From Lachnospiraceae bacterium (GTDB taxonomy: Bacteria > Bacillota > Clostridia > Lachnospirales > Lachnospiraceae): 64,000 bases of DNA. The notes beneath the pieces are model-generated. The model searched no databases. It had not been told where the DNA came from and worked only from the letters and a program-made list of their open reading frames with translations. This document shows, in pieces, positions 34,436 to 43,436 of the stretch (positions within the stretch are counted from its first letter, which is position 1; the number at the start of each line of letters is the position of its first letter). The translations under genes and the position numbers were made by a program. Location: positions 1 to 64,000 of the forward strand of contig JAFRRD010000036.1 in assembly GCA_017428265.1 (NCBI GenBank), in the 5' to 3' direction.

Positions 34436-34453
34436 GGTTAGCGAATGCTAACC
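34436..34453. promoter_or_regulatory. DtxR-like operator 2 (downstream of feo -10)
   Basis: GGTTAGCGAATGCTAACC has perfect 7-bp inverted arms (GGTTAGC/GCTAACC) and lies about 10 bp after the -10 box, around the transcription start. Centre-to-centre distance to operator 1 is 32 bp, three helical turns. Confidence 0.8.
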
Positions 34454-34513
34454 CAATAAGGCAACGCAATCGTCCCGAAGCCCCGGAAAGGCGAGGGAAA
34501 AGGAGGAACAGCA

Positions 34514-34726
34514 ATGCTTCCGCTGGGATTTGCAGACATGAACCAGGATCTGATCATCAGGAAGGTGAGCGGCTCGCCGGAGGTGAAGAAGCATCTGGAA
34601 AATCTGGGCTTCGTCCCCGGGCACGCCGTCATGATCCTGAACAGGGTCGCCGGGAACCTGATCGTGAAGGTCAAGGAATCACGCATCGCCATCAACGAAG
34701 AGATGGCGCGCAAGATCATGGTATAA
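34514..34726 (+). CDS. feoA: FeoA-domain protein (first copy)
   Basis: A 70-residue SH3-like FeoA protein; ENLGFVPGHAVMILNRV is the core turn and IAINEEMARKIMV the usual last strand. FeoA assists the ferrous iron permease FeoB. AAAAGGAGG precedes the ATG. It is the first gene of a four-gene operon behind an iron-repressed promoter. Tandem feoA genes are common in Clostridia; the two copies here are clearly different from each other. Confidence 0.9.
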   Translation: MLPLGFADMNQDLIIRKVSGSPEVKKHLENLGFVPGHAVMILNRVAGNLIVKVKESRIAINEEMARKIMV

Positions 34727-34747
34727 AGGAAGGAGAAAAGGGAAACA

Positions 34748-34969
34748 ATGAAAACGCTGCGTGACGTCGCCGTAGGCAATACGGCAAAGGTCAGAAAGCT
34801 GCACGGTGAAGGCGCGGTCAAGCGCCGCATCATGGACATGGGGATCACCAAGGGCATTTCCGTCTATGTGAGAAAGGTCGCGCCGCTCGGCGATCCGCTG
34901 GAGCTGACCGTGAGAGGCTATGAAATGAGCCTCCGCAAGGCTGACGCGGAAATGATCGAGGTCGAATAA
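34748..34969 (+). CDS. feoA: FeoA-domain protein (second copy)
   Basis: A 73-residue FeoA protein: LRDVAVGNTAKVRKLHGEG, RRIMDMGITKGISVYVRKV and DPLELTVRGYEMSLRKADAEMI. It follows the family pattern more closely than the first copy. AAGGAGAAAAGGG precedes the ATG, 21 bp after feoA-1. Confidence 0.92.
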   Translation: MKTLRDVAVGNTAKVRKLHGEGAVKRRIMDMGITKGISVYVRKVAPLGDPLELTVRGYEMSLRKADAEMIEVE

Positions 34970-34992
34970 AAAGCATATTTTTTTGAAACGGC

Positions 34993-35010
34993 GGTTAGCC
35001 ATAACTAACC
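34993..35010. promoter_or_regulatory. DtxR-like operator 3 (before feoB)
   Basis: GGTTAGCCATAACTAACC has perfect 6-bp arms (GGTTAG/CTAACC) and lies 27 bp before feoB. A TTGAAA at 34983-34988 precedes it but no convincing -10 follows at the right distance, so it may control a weak internal promoter or act as a roadblock inside the operon. Confidence 0.75.
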
Positions 35011-35037
35011 AAATGCACAAACAGAAAGGATCCTGCC

Positions 35038-37320
35038 ATGGATATTCGCATCGCCCTTGCGGGCAACCCCAACAGCGGCAAAACGACGCTGTTCAACGCA
35101 CTGACCGGGTCGAACCAGTTCGTCGGCAACTGGCCCGGTGTCACCGTTGAGAAAAAAGAAGGCAAACTGAAAAAGAACACGTCGGTCACGGTCACCGACC
35201 TTCCCGGCATTTATTCGCTTTCCCCCTATACGCTGGAGGAAGTGGTGGCCAGAAACTATCTGATCGGTGAACGCCCCGACGTGATCCTGAACATCGTCGA
35301 CGCGACGAACCTGGAGCGCAACCTCTACCTGACGACCCAGCTGACCGAGCTCGGCATCCCGGTGGTCATGGCCCTCAACATGATCGATATCGTCCGCAAG
35401 AACGGCGACAAGCTGAACTCGGCGGAACTGTCGAAGCGTCTGGGCATCCCGGTCGTGGAGATCTCCGCGCTGAAGGGCGACGGGGTCAGTGAAGTCGCCG
35501 ACGAAGCCGTGAAAGCGGCGCAGAAGAAGGCATCCGCCCCGGCCCATACCTTCAACGGCATCGTCGAGCATGCCCTCGCGCACATCGAAGAGGCGGCCGT
35601 CCACGGCATGCCCGAAGAGCAGCAGCGCTGGTACGCCGTCAAGCTCTTCGAACGCGATGAGAAAGCGATCGAAGCCCTGAACCTGCCGAAGGAGACCCTG
35701 GACCATATCGAGAAGGACATCGAAGCGGCGGAGAAGGAGATGGACGACGATGCGGAAGCGATCATCACCAACGAACGCTATGTCTACATCGCCGAGCTGA
35801 TCAAGGGAATCTATGTCAAAAAGAGTGACACGAAGCTCAGCGCCTCCGATAAGATCGACAAGATCGTGACCAACCGCATCCTGGCCCTGCCGATCTTTGC
35901 CCTCGTGATGTTCCTGGTCTATGCACTCGCCATGGGCAAGCCCATCGGCGACGGCGGCATTTCCATCGGTACCTTCCTGACCGACTGGGCTAACGACGTG
36001 CTCGGTGAAGCCTGGCTGAAAGAAGGCTCGCGTGCCCTTCTGGAAGGCTGGGGCGCGGCCCCTTGGCTGGTCGGCCTGATCTCCGACGGTATCATTGCCG
36101 GCGTCGGCGCCGTGCTCGGCTTCGTCCCGCAGATGCTCGTCCTCTTCCTGATGCTCTGCATTCTTGAAGACATCGGCTACATGGCCCGTATCGCCTTCAT
36201 CATGGACCGGATCTTCCGCCGCTTCGGCCTGTCCGGCAAGAGCTTCATCCCGATGCTGGTCGCGACCGGCTGCGGCATCCCCGGCATCATGGCTTCCCGT
36301 ACCATTGAAAATGAACGTGACCGCCGCATGACGATCACGACCACGACCTTCATGCCCTGCGGCGCGAAGCTGCCCATCATCGGGCTGATCGCCGGCGCCC
36401 TGTTCGGCGAGAGCACGTGGGTAGCCGTTTCGGCCTATTTCATCGGTATCGCCGCGATCATCATTTCCGGCATCATGCTGAAGAAGACCAAGCGCTTTGC
36501 CGGCGATCCCGCACCGTTCGTCATGGAACTGCCGGCCTACCACGTCCCGTCGCTCACCAACGTCCTGCGCGGCACCTGGGAGCGCGGCTGGTCCTTCATC
36601 AAGCGTGCCGGCACCGTCATCGTGCTGAGCTCGATCATCATCTGGTTCCTGTCCGGCTTCGGCTGGGTCAACAAACAGTTCGGCATGGTCGATGAACTGT
36701 ATGCCGATGAAGAACTGGTCGATGACGCTTATGTGACCGAGGTCGCTCAGCGCATGGGCATTCCGGAAGACGAAGTTGAACCGATGGACGATTCGATCCT
36801 GGCCCGCGTGGCACAACCCGTGTCCGTCGTCTTCCGGCCGCTCGGCTTCGGCGACTGGAAGCCCACCGTTGCGACCGTGACCGGCCTTGTTGCCAAGGAA
36901 GAAGTCGTCGGCACCTTCGGCGTCCTGTACAATTATGACGATCAGGAAGGTGAAGTGGAACTGGAAGAAAACGGCGACCAGATCTGGGACAATGTGCGCG
37001 CCGACTTCGAAGATTTTTCCGGCGGCCATGCGCAGCTTGCGGCCTACAGCTTCATGATCTTCAACCTGCTCTGCGCACCTTGCTTTGCAGCCATGGGTGC
37101 CATCAAGCGGGAAATGAACAGCCCGAAGTGGACGCTGTTCGCGATCGGCTATCAGTGCGGCTTTGCGTATGTGATCGCTCTGATCGTCTGGCAGCTCGGC
37201 CGGATCTTTGCAGGCAATGCCAATGTGATCGGCATCGTCATCGTCGCGGCCCTTCTGGCAGCGCTCCTGTGGCAGCTGTTCAAGCCTTATCAGGAAGCGC
37301 AGAAACTGACCGTTAAATAA
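35038..37320 (+). CDS. feoB: Ferrous iron transport protein B
   Basis: A 760-residue Fe2+ permease. The N-terminal GTPase has G1 ALAGNPNSGKTTLFN, G2 near WPGVTVEKK, G3 DLPGIYSL and G4 ALNMID, followed by a GDI-like helical region to about 250. The membrane part has two Gate motifs, with VATGCGIPGIMASRTI and MPCGAKLPIIGLIAG carrying the conserved cysteines and NERDRRMT nearby. An acidic loop around 550-580 and one around 635-660 are soluble. AGAAAGGATCC precedes the ATG. The strong C-ending codon bias suggests high expression when derepressed. Confidence 0.97.
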   Translation: MDIRIALAGNPNSGKTTLFNALTGSNQFVGNWPGVTVEKKEGKLKKNTSVTVTDLPGIYSLSPYTLEEVVARNYLIGERPDVILNIVDATNLERNLYLTTQLTELGIPVVMALNMIDIVRKNGDKLNSAELSKRLGIPVVEISALKGDGVSEVADEAVKAAQKKASAPAHTFNGIVEHALAHIEEAAVHGMPEEQQRWYAVKLFERDEKAIEALNLPKETLDHIEKDIEAAEKEMDDDAEAIITNERYVYIAELIKGIYVKKSDTKLSASDKIDKIVTNRILALPIFALVMFLVYALAMGKPIGDGGISIGTFLTDWANDVLGEAWLKEGSRALLEGWGAAPWLVGLISDGIIAGVGAVLGFVPQMLVLFLMLCILEDIGYMARIAFIMDRIFRRFGLSGKSFIPMLVATGCGIPGIMASRTIENERDRRMTITTTTFMPCGAKLPIIGLIAGALFGESTWVAVSAYFIGIAAIIISGIMLKKTKRFAGDPAPFVMELPAYHVPSLTNVLRGTWERGWSFIKRAGTVIVLSSIIIWFLSGFGWVNKQFGMVDELYADEELVDDAYVTEVAQRMGIPEDEVEPMDDSILARVAQPVSVVFRPLGFGDWKPTVATVTGLVAKEEVVGTFGVLYNYDDQEGEVELEENGDQIWDNVRADFEDFSGGHAQLAAYSFMIFNLLCAPCFAAMGAIKREMNSPKWTLFAIGYQCGFAYVIALIVWQLGRIFAGNANVIGIVIVAALLAALLWQLFKPYQEAQKLTVK

Positions 37321-37349
37321 TGCTCCCTGCATAAGCCATAATCATAAAG

Positions 37350-37386
37350 CGGTGCCGAAGGGCTTCACCGACCCTTCGGTACCGCG
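37350..37386 (+). repeat. Inverted repeat between feoB and the Cys-rich gene
   Basis: GCGGTGCCGAAGGG (37350-37363) pairs with CCCTTCGGTACCGC (37373-37386), with one mismatch or wobble, around CTTCACCGA. There is no T-run, so it is not a terminator; an mRNA-stabilising or processing hairpin after feoB is the likely role. Confidence 0.6.
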
Positions 37387-37411
37387 CCTCAACGGAAAAG
37401 GAGGTGCCGGC

Positions 37412-37615
37412 ATGCTTGACTGGCTCGGTACAAATCTGATCAATATCGTGCTGATCCTGGCGGTCACCCTTATCGTGTTCCTGATCGTCCGCGGTATGGT
37501 CCGGGACAAAAAAGCGGGGAGGACTTCCTGCGGCTCCTGCAGCAGCGCCTGCGGAAGCGGCTGTGCAGGCTGCCCGATGGCAGGATACTGCCACGGCGGC
37601 ACGAAAAAGAAATAA
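37412..37615 (+). CDS. FeoB-associated Cys-rich membrane protein
   Basis: A 67-residue protein: one N-terminal helix (NLINIVLILAVTLIVFLIVRGMV), then a Cys-rich tail CGSCSSACGSGCAGCPMAGYC. This is the FeoB-associated cysteine-rich family found at the end of feo operons in Clostridia; it may chaperone iron or assemble with FeoB, but its role is not established. GGAAAAGGAGG precedes ATG 37412; an earlier in-frame ATG at 37352 lies inside the inverted repeat and has no RBS. Confidence 0.88.
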   Translation: MLDWLGTNLINIVLILAVTLIVFLIVRGMVRDKKAGRTSCGSCSSACGSGCAGCPMAGYCHGGTKKK

Positions 37616-37641
37616 TCTCCGGACGGTAGAAATTTTTACGT

Positions 37642-37675
37642 AAAAAGGCAGCGCAGCCGGGAACGGCGCGCTGCC
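37642..37675 (-). terminator. Terminator, stronger on the minus strand
   Basis: GGCAGCGC (37647-37654) pairs with GCGCTGCC (37668-37675), with GCCGGGAACGGC able to extend the stem. On the minus strand the hairpin is followed by TTTTTA, so it ends the EFR1 gene; on plus only TTGCTAT follows, giving weak termination of feo. Confidence 0.7.
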
Positions 37676-37707
37676 TTGCTATATCGCGAAAGAATGTGTT
37701 TTGCGCT

Positions 37708-38529
37708 TTACAGGAAGAATTCCGGCTCGGCACGCCGTGCATAACCGAGTTCCAGTTCGGTGCGGTGGTAAATGTATCCGGGATCGTCGAAGTAGCGCGC
37801 TCCCGTCGGACATCCTTTTTCGCAGGCGCCGCATTTGATGCAGATGCCGGTGAACTGTGTAATATCGGCGGGATCGATCGAACCCATGGGGCAGACCGCG
37901 GCGCAGTGCCCGCAGCGGATGCATTTTTCGGGATCGACCTTCGGCTTAACCTTCAGAATATTGACGGGCGTGCCGGCGCGGTCGCGCGGCGTATAGTAGG
38001 GACGGATCGGATCGCAGCCCTTGACATCGACCGGATGGGGGAGATGGTCGGCACCGCAGATGAGGTACTTGTTCATCGCACCCATGGCGAAGATGTCGGC
38101 AAGGCGCAGGTCCTCGTCATCCGGCCGTCCGGCAGCCAGGACGCGGGAGAAGGAATGCTCGCCGATGAAAGCGGCCGCGGCGAAGGTCCGGAAGCCGTTT
38201 GCTTCCAGAATGTTCCGCAGCTCGATGAGGCCGTCGTCGTAGTTGCGGTTGCCGTACAGGACGACCGGGACGGCAGGTGTGCCGTCGGCTTTCACCGTCG
38301 CAAGGAACTTCAGCAGGACGTTCGGTACGCGCCCGGCATAGACCGGAACGCCGAAAACAACGATCTCGTCAGGACGGATCGCCGGCGCCTTTTCGCGGCC
38401 CGCAGGCAGCGTGAAATCAGTGTCGGCGCGCTTAAAAAGGCCGCGCTCCGCCATTTTGTCGGCGATCCGTGTAACAATCGTTTTCGTCGTGCCCGTGGCA
38501 CTGAAATACATGGCTCTCATAACAGTCAT
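37708..38529 (-). CDS. EFR1-type flavodoxin-ferredoxin fusion protein
   Basis: A 273-residue protein. The N-terminal half is flavodoxin-like (MYFSATGTTKTIVTRIADKM, the FMN phosphate loop; VFGVPVYAGRVPN; VVLYGNRNYDDGLIEL), the C-terminal half has two [4Fe-4S] motifs, CIRCGHCAAVCP and CIKCGACEKGCP. This two-domain arrangement is the EFR1 family common in Clostridia; it shuttles electrons but partners are unknown. ATG 38529 with AAAGGAG 6 nt upstream is preferred; the longer frame overlaps the GtrA-like gene. It lies 19 bp after that gene on the same strand. Confidence 0.88.
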   Translation of the reverse strand: MTVMRAMYFSATGTTKTIVTRIADKMAERGLFKRADTDFTLPAGREKAPAIRPDEIVVFGVPVYAGRVPNVLLKFLATVKADGTPAVPVVLYGNRNYDDGLIELRNILEANGFRTFAAAAFIGEHSFSRVLAAGRPDDEDLRLADIFAMGAMNKYLICGADHLPHPVDVKGCDPIRPYYTPRDRAGTPVNILKVKPKVDPEKCIRCGHCAAVCPMGSIDPADITQFTGICIKCGACEKGCPTGARYFDDPGYIYHRTELELGYARRAEPEFFL

Positions 38530-38548
38530 ATCAGTCTCCTTTCGGATA

Positions 38549-39091
38549 TCAGGCCTTATCCGCTTTCTTACGGAAAAGGACGAATTTTTCCAGGGGGAAA
38601 AGAACGGCCATCTGCAGCAGCCCGGCGGCCATCGCAGCGATCGTCCGGGCAAATGAGGCAAGCGAAGTCGGGGCAAGACGGCCGTTGATGAAGCCCTGCA
38701 GCCAGGTGGAAAAAAGGATCAGCGCCGCCAGGATCACAAGATAGGCGGCGAGGCCGGCGCGGGTGCCCTGACCGCGGAACGTGGCCTTCATGTTGACGAA
38801 ATAGCCGTAGATGTTCGCAATGAAATTCGAGAGAAAAAACGGCAGGACATAGCCCCAGGTCACGACGCCGCCGATAACGTATTCCGAAGGGCCGTCGAAG
38901 AGAACGGCAGGATCGAAGACCGGCTGCAGAAAGCGGGGAAGCGGCGAGGTAAGGCTGTCAAAAAACAGCGGGAGCAGATTGGCAAGCAGCAGCTGTAGCA
39001 GCGAGATGCTGAGACTGACCAGATTGAATTTGACAAACTGCCACAGGGCATTGTCACCGAAACGCGAATCGATCTTTTTCAAAAAACCCAT
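38549..39091 (-). CDS. GtrA-like membrane protein
   Basis: A 180-residue protein with four predicted helices: QFVKFNLVSLSISLLQLLLANLL, VLPFFLSNFIANIYGYFVNMKATF, LAAYLVILAALILFSTWLQGFI and a last helix before LFPLEKFVLFRKK. The F-N-Y-x-N-x-x-x-T-F core and the basic tail fit the GtrA family, which is thought to move lipid-linked sugars. The first domain is longer than usual. Start at 39091 is chosen because GGAGAGAG lies upstream; an ATG at 39112 would leave the RBS inside the gene. TATAAT on the minus strand at 39125-39130 may be its -10 box. Confidence 0.75.
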   Translation of the reverse strand: MGFLKKIDSRFGDNALWQFVKFNLVSLSISLLQLLLANLLPLFFDSLTSPLPRFLQPVFDPAVLFDGPSEYVIGGVVTWGYVLPFFLSNFIANIYGYFVNMKATFRGQGTRAGLAAYLVILAALILFSTWLQGFINGRLAPTSLASFARTIAAMAAGLLQMAVLFPLEKFVLFRKKADKA

Positions 39092-39221
39092 GACCGTGCG
39101 CTCTCTCCTCATAAAACTATATACATTATAGCACTTTTCGGCGGGGTTTGCCTCATGTTTTTTTTGATGCCGGCGTGTTTCCTGCGCGGCGTTTTAAGCA
39201 GACGGGGGAGGCGGTTTAGGC

Positions 39222-39250
39222 TTGCGGAAAAGCAATGCCTGTATTATAAT
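39222..39250 (+). promoter_or_regulatory. SigmaA promoter of the miaB-mutS-mutL-miaA block
   Basis: TTGCGG (39222-39227), a 17-bp spacer and perfect TATAAT (39245-39250) lie 50 bp before miaB. Confidence 0.7.
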
Positions 39251-39299
39251 CAATCCAAATGCACTGTGATCGGACAGTGCGGAAACAGAAGGAGACCGC

Positions 39300-40691
39300 A
39301 TGCTTTCGGAAGAGAGGATCGCCCTGGAAGAACTGAGAAAGACCGTACGGGAAGAGACGGAGCGCCGCGGGCGTCCGCTCAGTGCCTGTGTGGTCACTTT
39401 CGGCTGCCAGATGAACGAACGGGACTCCGAAAAACTGCGGGGCATCCTGCTTGCGGCGGGTTTTGAAGCCTCGGACAGTGAAGAAGCGGACGTGGTCATT
39501 TTCAACACCTGCACGGTACGCGAGAACGCGAACACGCGCCTCTACGGCCATCTGGGGCACTTAAACAGTATGAAGCGCGAGCATCCGGACAAGATCATCG
39601 GGATCTGCGGCTGCATGATGCAGGAAAAAGACGAGGTCGAGAAGATCCGGACGAAATACCGCTTCGTGGACATCGTCTTCGGCACCTACAACATCTACCG
39701 TCTGGCGGCGGTCCTGAACGAGCGGATGATGAGCGGAAAGCGCATCATCGAGGTCTGGGACAAAGAGCGAGGCATCGTCGAAGACCTGCCGGTCAAACGG
39801 GATGTCAAGTGGAAGTCCGGCGTCAATATCATGTTCGGCTGCAACAATTTCTGCTCCTACTGCATCGTGCCCTACGTGCGCGGGCGGGAGCGGAGCCGCG
39901 AGCCGAAGGACATCCTCCGCGAGGTCGAAAGCCTGGCGAAGGACGGCGTGATCGAGGTCATGCTGCTCGGCCAGAACGTCAATTCCTACGGGAAGACGCT
40001 TGCGGAGCCGATGAGCTTTGCCGCACTGCTGGATGAAGTCTGCAAAGTCCCCGGCATCGAACGGGTGCGCTTCATGACCTCGCATCCGAAGGACCTCTCG
40101 GACGAGCTGATCGATGTGATGGCGCGGAATCCGAAGGTCTGCCGTCACCTGCATCTGCCGCTGCAGAGCGGCTCGAGCCGCATATTAAAGGCGATGAACC
40201 GCCGGTATGACAGGGAGGGGTATCTGGCCCTCACGGAACGCATCCGCGCGGCCATGCCGGACATTTCCCTGACGACGGATATCATCGTCGGCTTCCCCGG
40301 CGAGACGGAAGAGGACTTTGAGGAAACGCTGGATGTCGTGCGGCAGGTCCGCTTTGACAGCGCGTTCACCTTCATTTACAGCCCGCGGACAGGGACGCCG
40401 GCGGCTGCAATGCCCGACCAGGTGCCGCAGGAGGTCATCAAGGACCGCTTCGCGAGGCTCCTGGACCTCGTGCAGACGATCGGCTCGGTGCAGAGCCTCC
40501 GCGACGTCGGCAGGACGCTGCCGGCCCTTGTCGAAAGCGTTGACCCGGAAACGCCCGGGCGCGTTACTGGGCGGCTCGGGAACAACGTCTGCGTACATTT
40601 TGAAGGCGATGAGAGCCTGCTCGGCACGATCGTGAATGTGCGGCTGGACAAGGCCCACGGATTCTACTATATCGGAACGGCTGTTGACTGA
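39300..40691 (+). CDS. miaB: tRNA-2-methylthio-N6-dimethylallyladenosine synthase
   Basis: A 463-residue radical-SAM methylthiotransferase acting on A37 of tRNAs reading UNN codons. The UPF0004 domain carries three Cys of the auxiliary cluster (TFGCQMNERDSEKL, NTCTVRENA, GCMMQ). The radical-SAM site is GCNNFCSYCIVPYVRGRERSR (CX3CX2C), with LLGQNVNSYG and HLHLPLQSGSSRIL after it, and a TRAM domain closes the protein. AGAAGGAGA precedes the ATG. Its product cooperates with MiaA, encoded at the end of the same block. Confidence 0.95.
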   Translation: MLSEERIALEELRKTVREETERRGRPLSACVVTFGCQMNERDSEKLRGILLAAGFEASDSEEADVVIFNTCTVRENANTRLYGHLGHLNSMKREHPDKIIGICGCMMQEKDEVEKIRTKYRFVDIVFGTYNIYRLAAVLNERMMSGKRIIEVWDKERGIVEDLPVKRDVKWKSGVNIMFGCNNFCSYCIVPYVRGRERSREPKDILREVESLAKDGVIEVMLLGQNVNSYGKTLAEPMSFAALLDEVCKVPGIERVRFMTSHPKDLSDELIDVMARNPKVCRHLHLPLQSGSSRILKAMNRRYDREGYLALTERIRAAMPDISLTTDIIVGFPGETEEDFEETLDVVRQVRFDSAFTFIYSPRTGTPAAAMPDQVPQEVIKDRFARLLDLVQTIGSVQSLRDVGRTLPALVESVDPETPGRVTGRLGNNVCVHFEGDESLLGTIVNVRLDKAHGFYYIGTAVD

Positions 40692-40735
40692 AACCGCGGC
40701 TGCGCCGTGACCTTAAACGGAAAGAGGAACAACAC

Positions 40736-43381
40736 ATGGTCTCACCCATGATGCAGATCTATCTGGATACGAAGGAGAAATACAGGGACTGTATTCTCTT
40801 TTACCGTCTCGGGGACTTCTACGAGATGTTTTTTGACGATGCCCTGACGGCTTCGCGGGAGCTCGAACTCACGCTGACGGGCAAGGACTGCGGCATGGAC
40901 GAGCGCGCGCCGATGTGCGGCGTTCCGTGGCACGCGGCGGACATTTACATCGACAAGTTGGTCAAAAAGGGCTACAAGGTGGCCATCGCCGAACAGATCG
41001 AGGACCCGAAAAAAGCAAAAGGGATCGTCAAGCGCGACGTGATCCGCGTGGTCACGCCCGGGACGAACATCAGTTCCGCAGCGCTGGAAGAGACCAAAAA
41101 CAATTATCTGATGAGCGCGGCCGCAATGGACCGCAGCTTCGGCCTGGCGGTGACGGATGTCTCCACCGGCGAGTTTTTTGTGACCGAGGTCACGGGGACC
41201 GGCGCCCTGATGGATGAGATCAGCAAATACGGGCCGAGCGAGATCGTCTGCAACGATGCCTTCCTCATCAGCGGGGCGGATACCGAAGAAATCACGGGCC
41301 GGCTCAGGATCGTCCTGAACAGCCTGCCCGGCAAATACTACAGCGAAAATGCAGCGAATCAGGCGCTGAAGGAGCATTTTAAAGTTGCCAGCACAGAAGC
41401 GCTTGGACTGAAAGATTATCCGGCCGGTGCGGCGGCTGCAGGCGCGCTGCTTTTATATTTGCAGGAGACGCAGAAAAACAGCCTGCAGCACATCACGGCG
41501 GTAAAGAGCTACCGGCCCGGCAATTACATGCTGATCGACAGCGCGACGAGGCGGAACCTCGAACTCGTCGAGACCATGCGCGACAAGAACAAGCGCGGGT
41601 CGCTGCTCGGCATTCTGGACAAGACCAGCACGGCCATGGGGGCGCGGCGCCTCCGGAGCTTCATCGAGCAGCCGCTGCTCGACAAAAAGATGATCGTTGC
41701 CCGTCAGGACGCGGTGGAAGACCTCTGCCGCAACCTGATGGACAGGGAAGAACTGAGAGAGTATCTCGGACCGATCTACGACCTGGAACGCCTAATCGGG
41801 CGAGTGGCCTTCGGCACGGCCGGCCCGCGCGACCTGATCGCGCTGAAGATCTCGCTGCAGATGCTTCCGGCACTGAAGCAGACGCTCGGCCTTTTCTCCG
41901 CGGCGCTGCTGAAAGAACTGAATGACGACATCGATCCGCTGGAGGACATTGCCTCGCTGCTCGAGGCGTCAATTGAAGACGATCCGCCCCTTTCCCCGAA
42001 GGAGGGCGGCGTGATCAAGGCCGGCTACAGCGAGGAGATCGACCGCCTGAAATCGGCCTCCACGGAGGGCAAGAACTGGCTTCTCGCCCTGGAACAGGAG
42101 GAACGCGAACGCACCGGGATCAAGACGCTCAGAGTCAAGTTCAACCGGGTCTTCGGTTACTGCATCGAAGTCACAAATTCTTTTAAGGACATGGTCCCGG
42201 ACGACTACATCCGCAAGCAGACCCTGGTCGGCGCGGAACGCTACACCACGCAGAAACTGAAGGAACTCGAAAGCACGATCCTGGGCGCCGAGGAACGCAA
42301 CACGGCGCTGCAGTATGACCTGTTTTGCGAGATCAGGAGCAGCGTGAGTGCCGAGATGCTGCGCCTGAAACGGACCGCGGAAGCTGTGGCGACCCTGGAT
42401 GCGCTGGTGAGCCTGGCCCTCGTCGCTGACCGGAACCGCTACGTGCGCCCGAAGATCAATGAAAAAGGCCTGATCGACATCCGCGGCGGCCGCCATCCGG
42501 TCGTTGAAAAGATGCTGCAGGGCGAGGCCTTCATTGCGAACGACACGCTTCTCGACAATAACGAGAACCGCTGCAACATCATCACCGGCCCGAACATGGC
42601 CGGCAAATCCACCTACATGCGCCAGACGGCGCTGATCGTGCTGATGGCGCAGATCGGCTCCTTCGTGCCGGCGGAAAGCGCGGATATCGGCCTGGTTGAC
42701 CGGATATTCACCCGTGTCGGCGCGGCGGACGACCTCGCGGCCGGCCAGTCCACCTTCATGGTGGAAATGACGGAAGTCGCCAATATCCTCCGCAACGCAA
42801 CGAAGAGGAGCCTGATCATCCTGGACGAGATCGGCCGCGGGACGAGCACCTTCGACGGCCTTGCGATCGCCTGGGCGGTCGTGGAACACGTGTCCGACCC
42901 GAAACTGCTCGGCGCGAAGACGCTCTTTGCCACGCATTACCATGAACTGACCGAACTGGAGGGGAGCCTCCAGGGCGTGCGCAACTACTGCGTTTCGGTC
43001 AAGGAGCAGGGTGAGAGCATCATTTTCCTCCGGAAGATCATTCCGGGCGGCGCCGACCGCAGCTACGGCATCCAGGTCGCGCGGCTCGCGGGCGTCCCCG
43101 AAAGCGTGCTGAAGCGCGCAAGGGAACTTGTCGAAGAACTGTCCGACGCGGACATCACGGCGCGGGCAAAGGAGATCGCGAAGACCGAAGGCAAGGCCGC
43201 GAAGGCGAAGACCGTCAAGCGGCCCGACGAGGTCGACCGCGGCCAGATGAGCCTCTTCGGCGCGGTCACCGACGACGCCGTGGTCGAGGAGATCAAAAAC
43301 CTTCCGCTCGAGACCATGTCCCCGATCGAAGCCCTGACAACGCTCTACCGGCTGCAGAACGACCTGCGTAACAGAGTATGA
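40736..43381 (+). CDS. mutS: DNA mismatch repair protein MutS
   Basis: An 881-residue mismatch-recognition ATPase. The N-terminus SPMMQIYLDTKEKYRDCILFYRLGDFYEMFFDDA contains the Phe-X-Glu mismatch wedge (FYEMF). The ATPase has Walker A GPNMAGKSTYMRQ near 618-630, GAADDLAAGQSTFMVEM, Walker B LIILDEIGRGTSTFDG and the following ATHYHEL. The C-terminal tail around 840-870 is a usual MutS dimerisation extension. GAGGAAC precedes the ATG, 44 bp after miaB. Confidence 0.97.
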   Translation: MVSPMMQIYLDTKEKYRDCILFYRLGDFYEMFFDDALTASRELELTLTGKDCGMDERAPMCGVPWHAADIYIDKLVKKGYKVAIAEQIEDPKKAKGIVKRDVIRVVTPGTNISSAALEETKNNYLMSAAAMDRSFGLAVTDVSTGEFFVTEVTGTGALMDEISKYGPSEIVCNDAFLISGADTEEITGRLRIVLNSLPGKYYSENAANQALKEHFKVASTEALGLKDYPAGAAAAGALLLYLQETQKNSLQHITAVKSYRPGNYMLIDSATRRNLELVETMRDKNKRGSLLGILDKTSTAMGARRLRSFIEQPLLDKKMIVARQDAVEDLCRNLMDREELREYLGPIYDLERLIGRVAFGTAGPRDLIALKISLQMLPALKQTLGLFSAALLKELNDDIDPLEDIASLLEASIEDDPPLSPKEGGVIKAGYSEEIDRLKSASTEGKNWLLALEQEERERTGIKTLRVKFNRVFGYCIEVTNSFKDMVPDDYIRKQTLVGAERYTTQKLKELESTILGAEERNTALQYDLFCEIRSSVSAEMLRLKRTAEAVATLDALVSLALVADRNRYVRPKINEKGLIDIRGGRHPVVEKMLQGEAFIANDTLLDNNENRCNIITGPNMAGKSTYMRQTALIVLMAQIGSFVPAESADIGLVDRIFTRVGAADDLAAGQSTFMVEMTEVANILRNATKRSLIILDEIGRGTSTFDGLAIAWAVVEHVSDPKLLGAKTLFATHYHELTELEGSLQGVRNYCVSVKEQGESIIFLRKIIPGGADRSYGIQVARLAGVPESVLKRARELVEELSDADITARAKEIAKTEGKAAKAKTVKRPDEVDRGQMSLFGAVTDDAVVEEIKNLPLETMSPIEALTTLYRLQNDLRNRV

Positions 43382-43436
43382 AGTGCACGGATAACGTTTA
43401 TCTGACAAATCTATTCATAAAAGAGGAGAATACGAC

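Noticed and set aside
35005..37332. A 775-codon minus-strand open frame across feoB.
   Set aside because: Shadow of the highly biased feoB gene; composition is artefactual and no start signal or family motif is seen.
40742..43408. Large minus-strand open frames across mutS.
   Set aside because: Antisense shadows; MutS motifs are complete on the plus strand.
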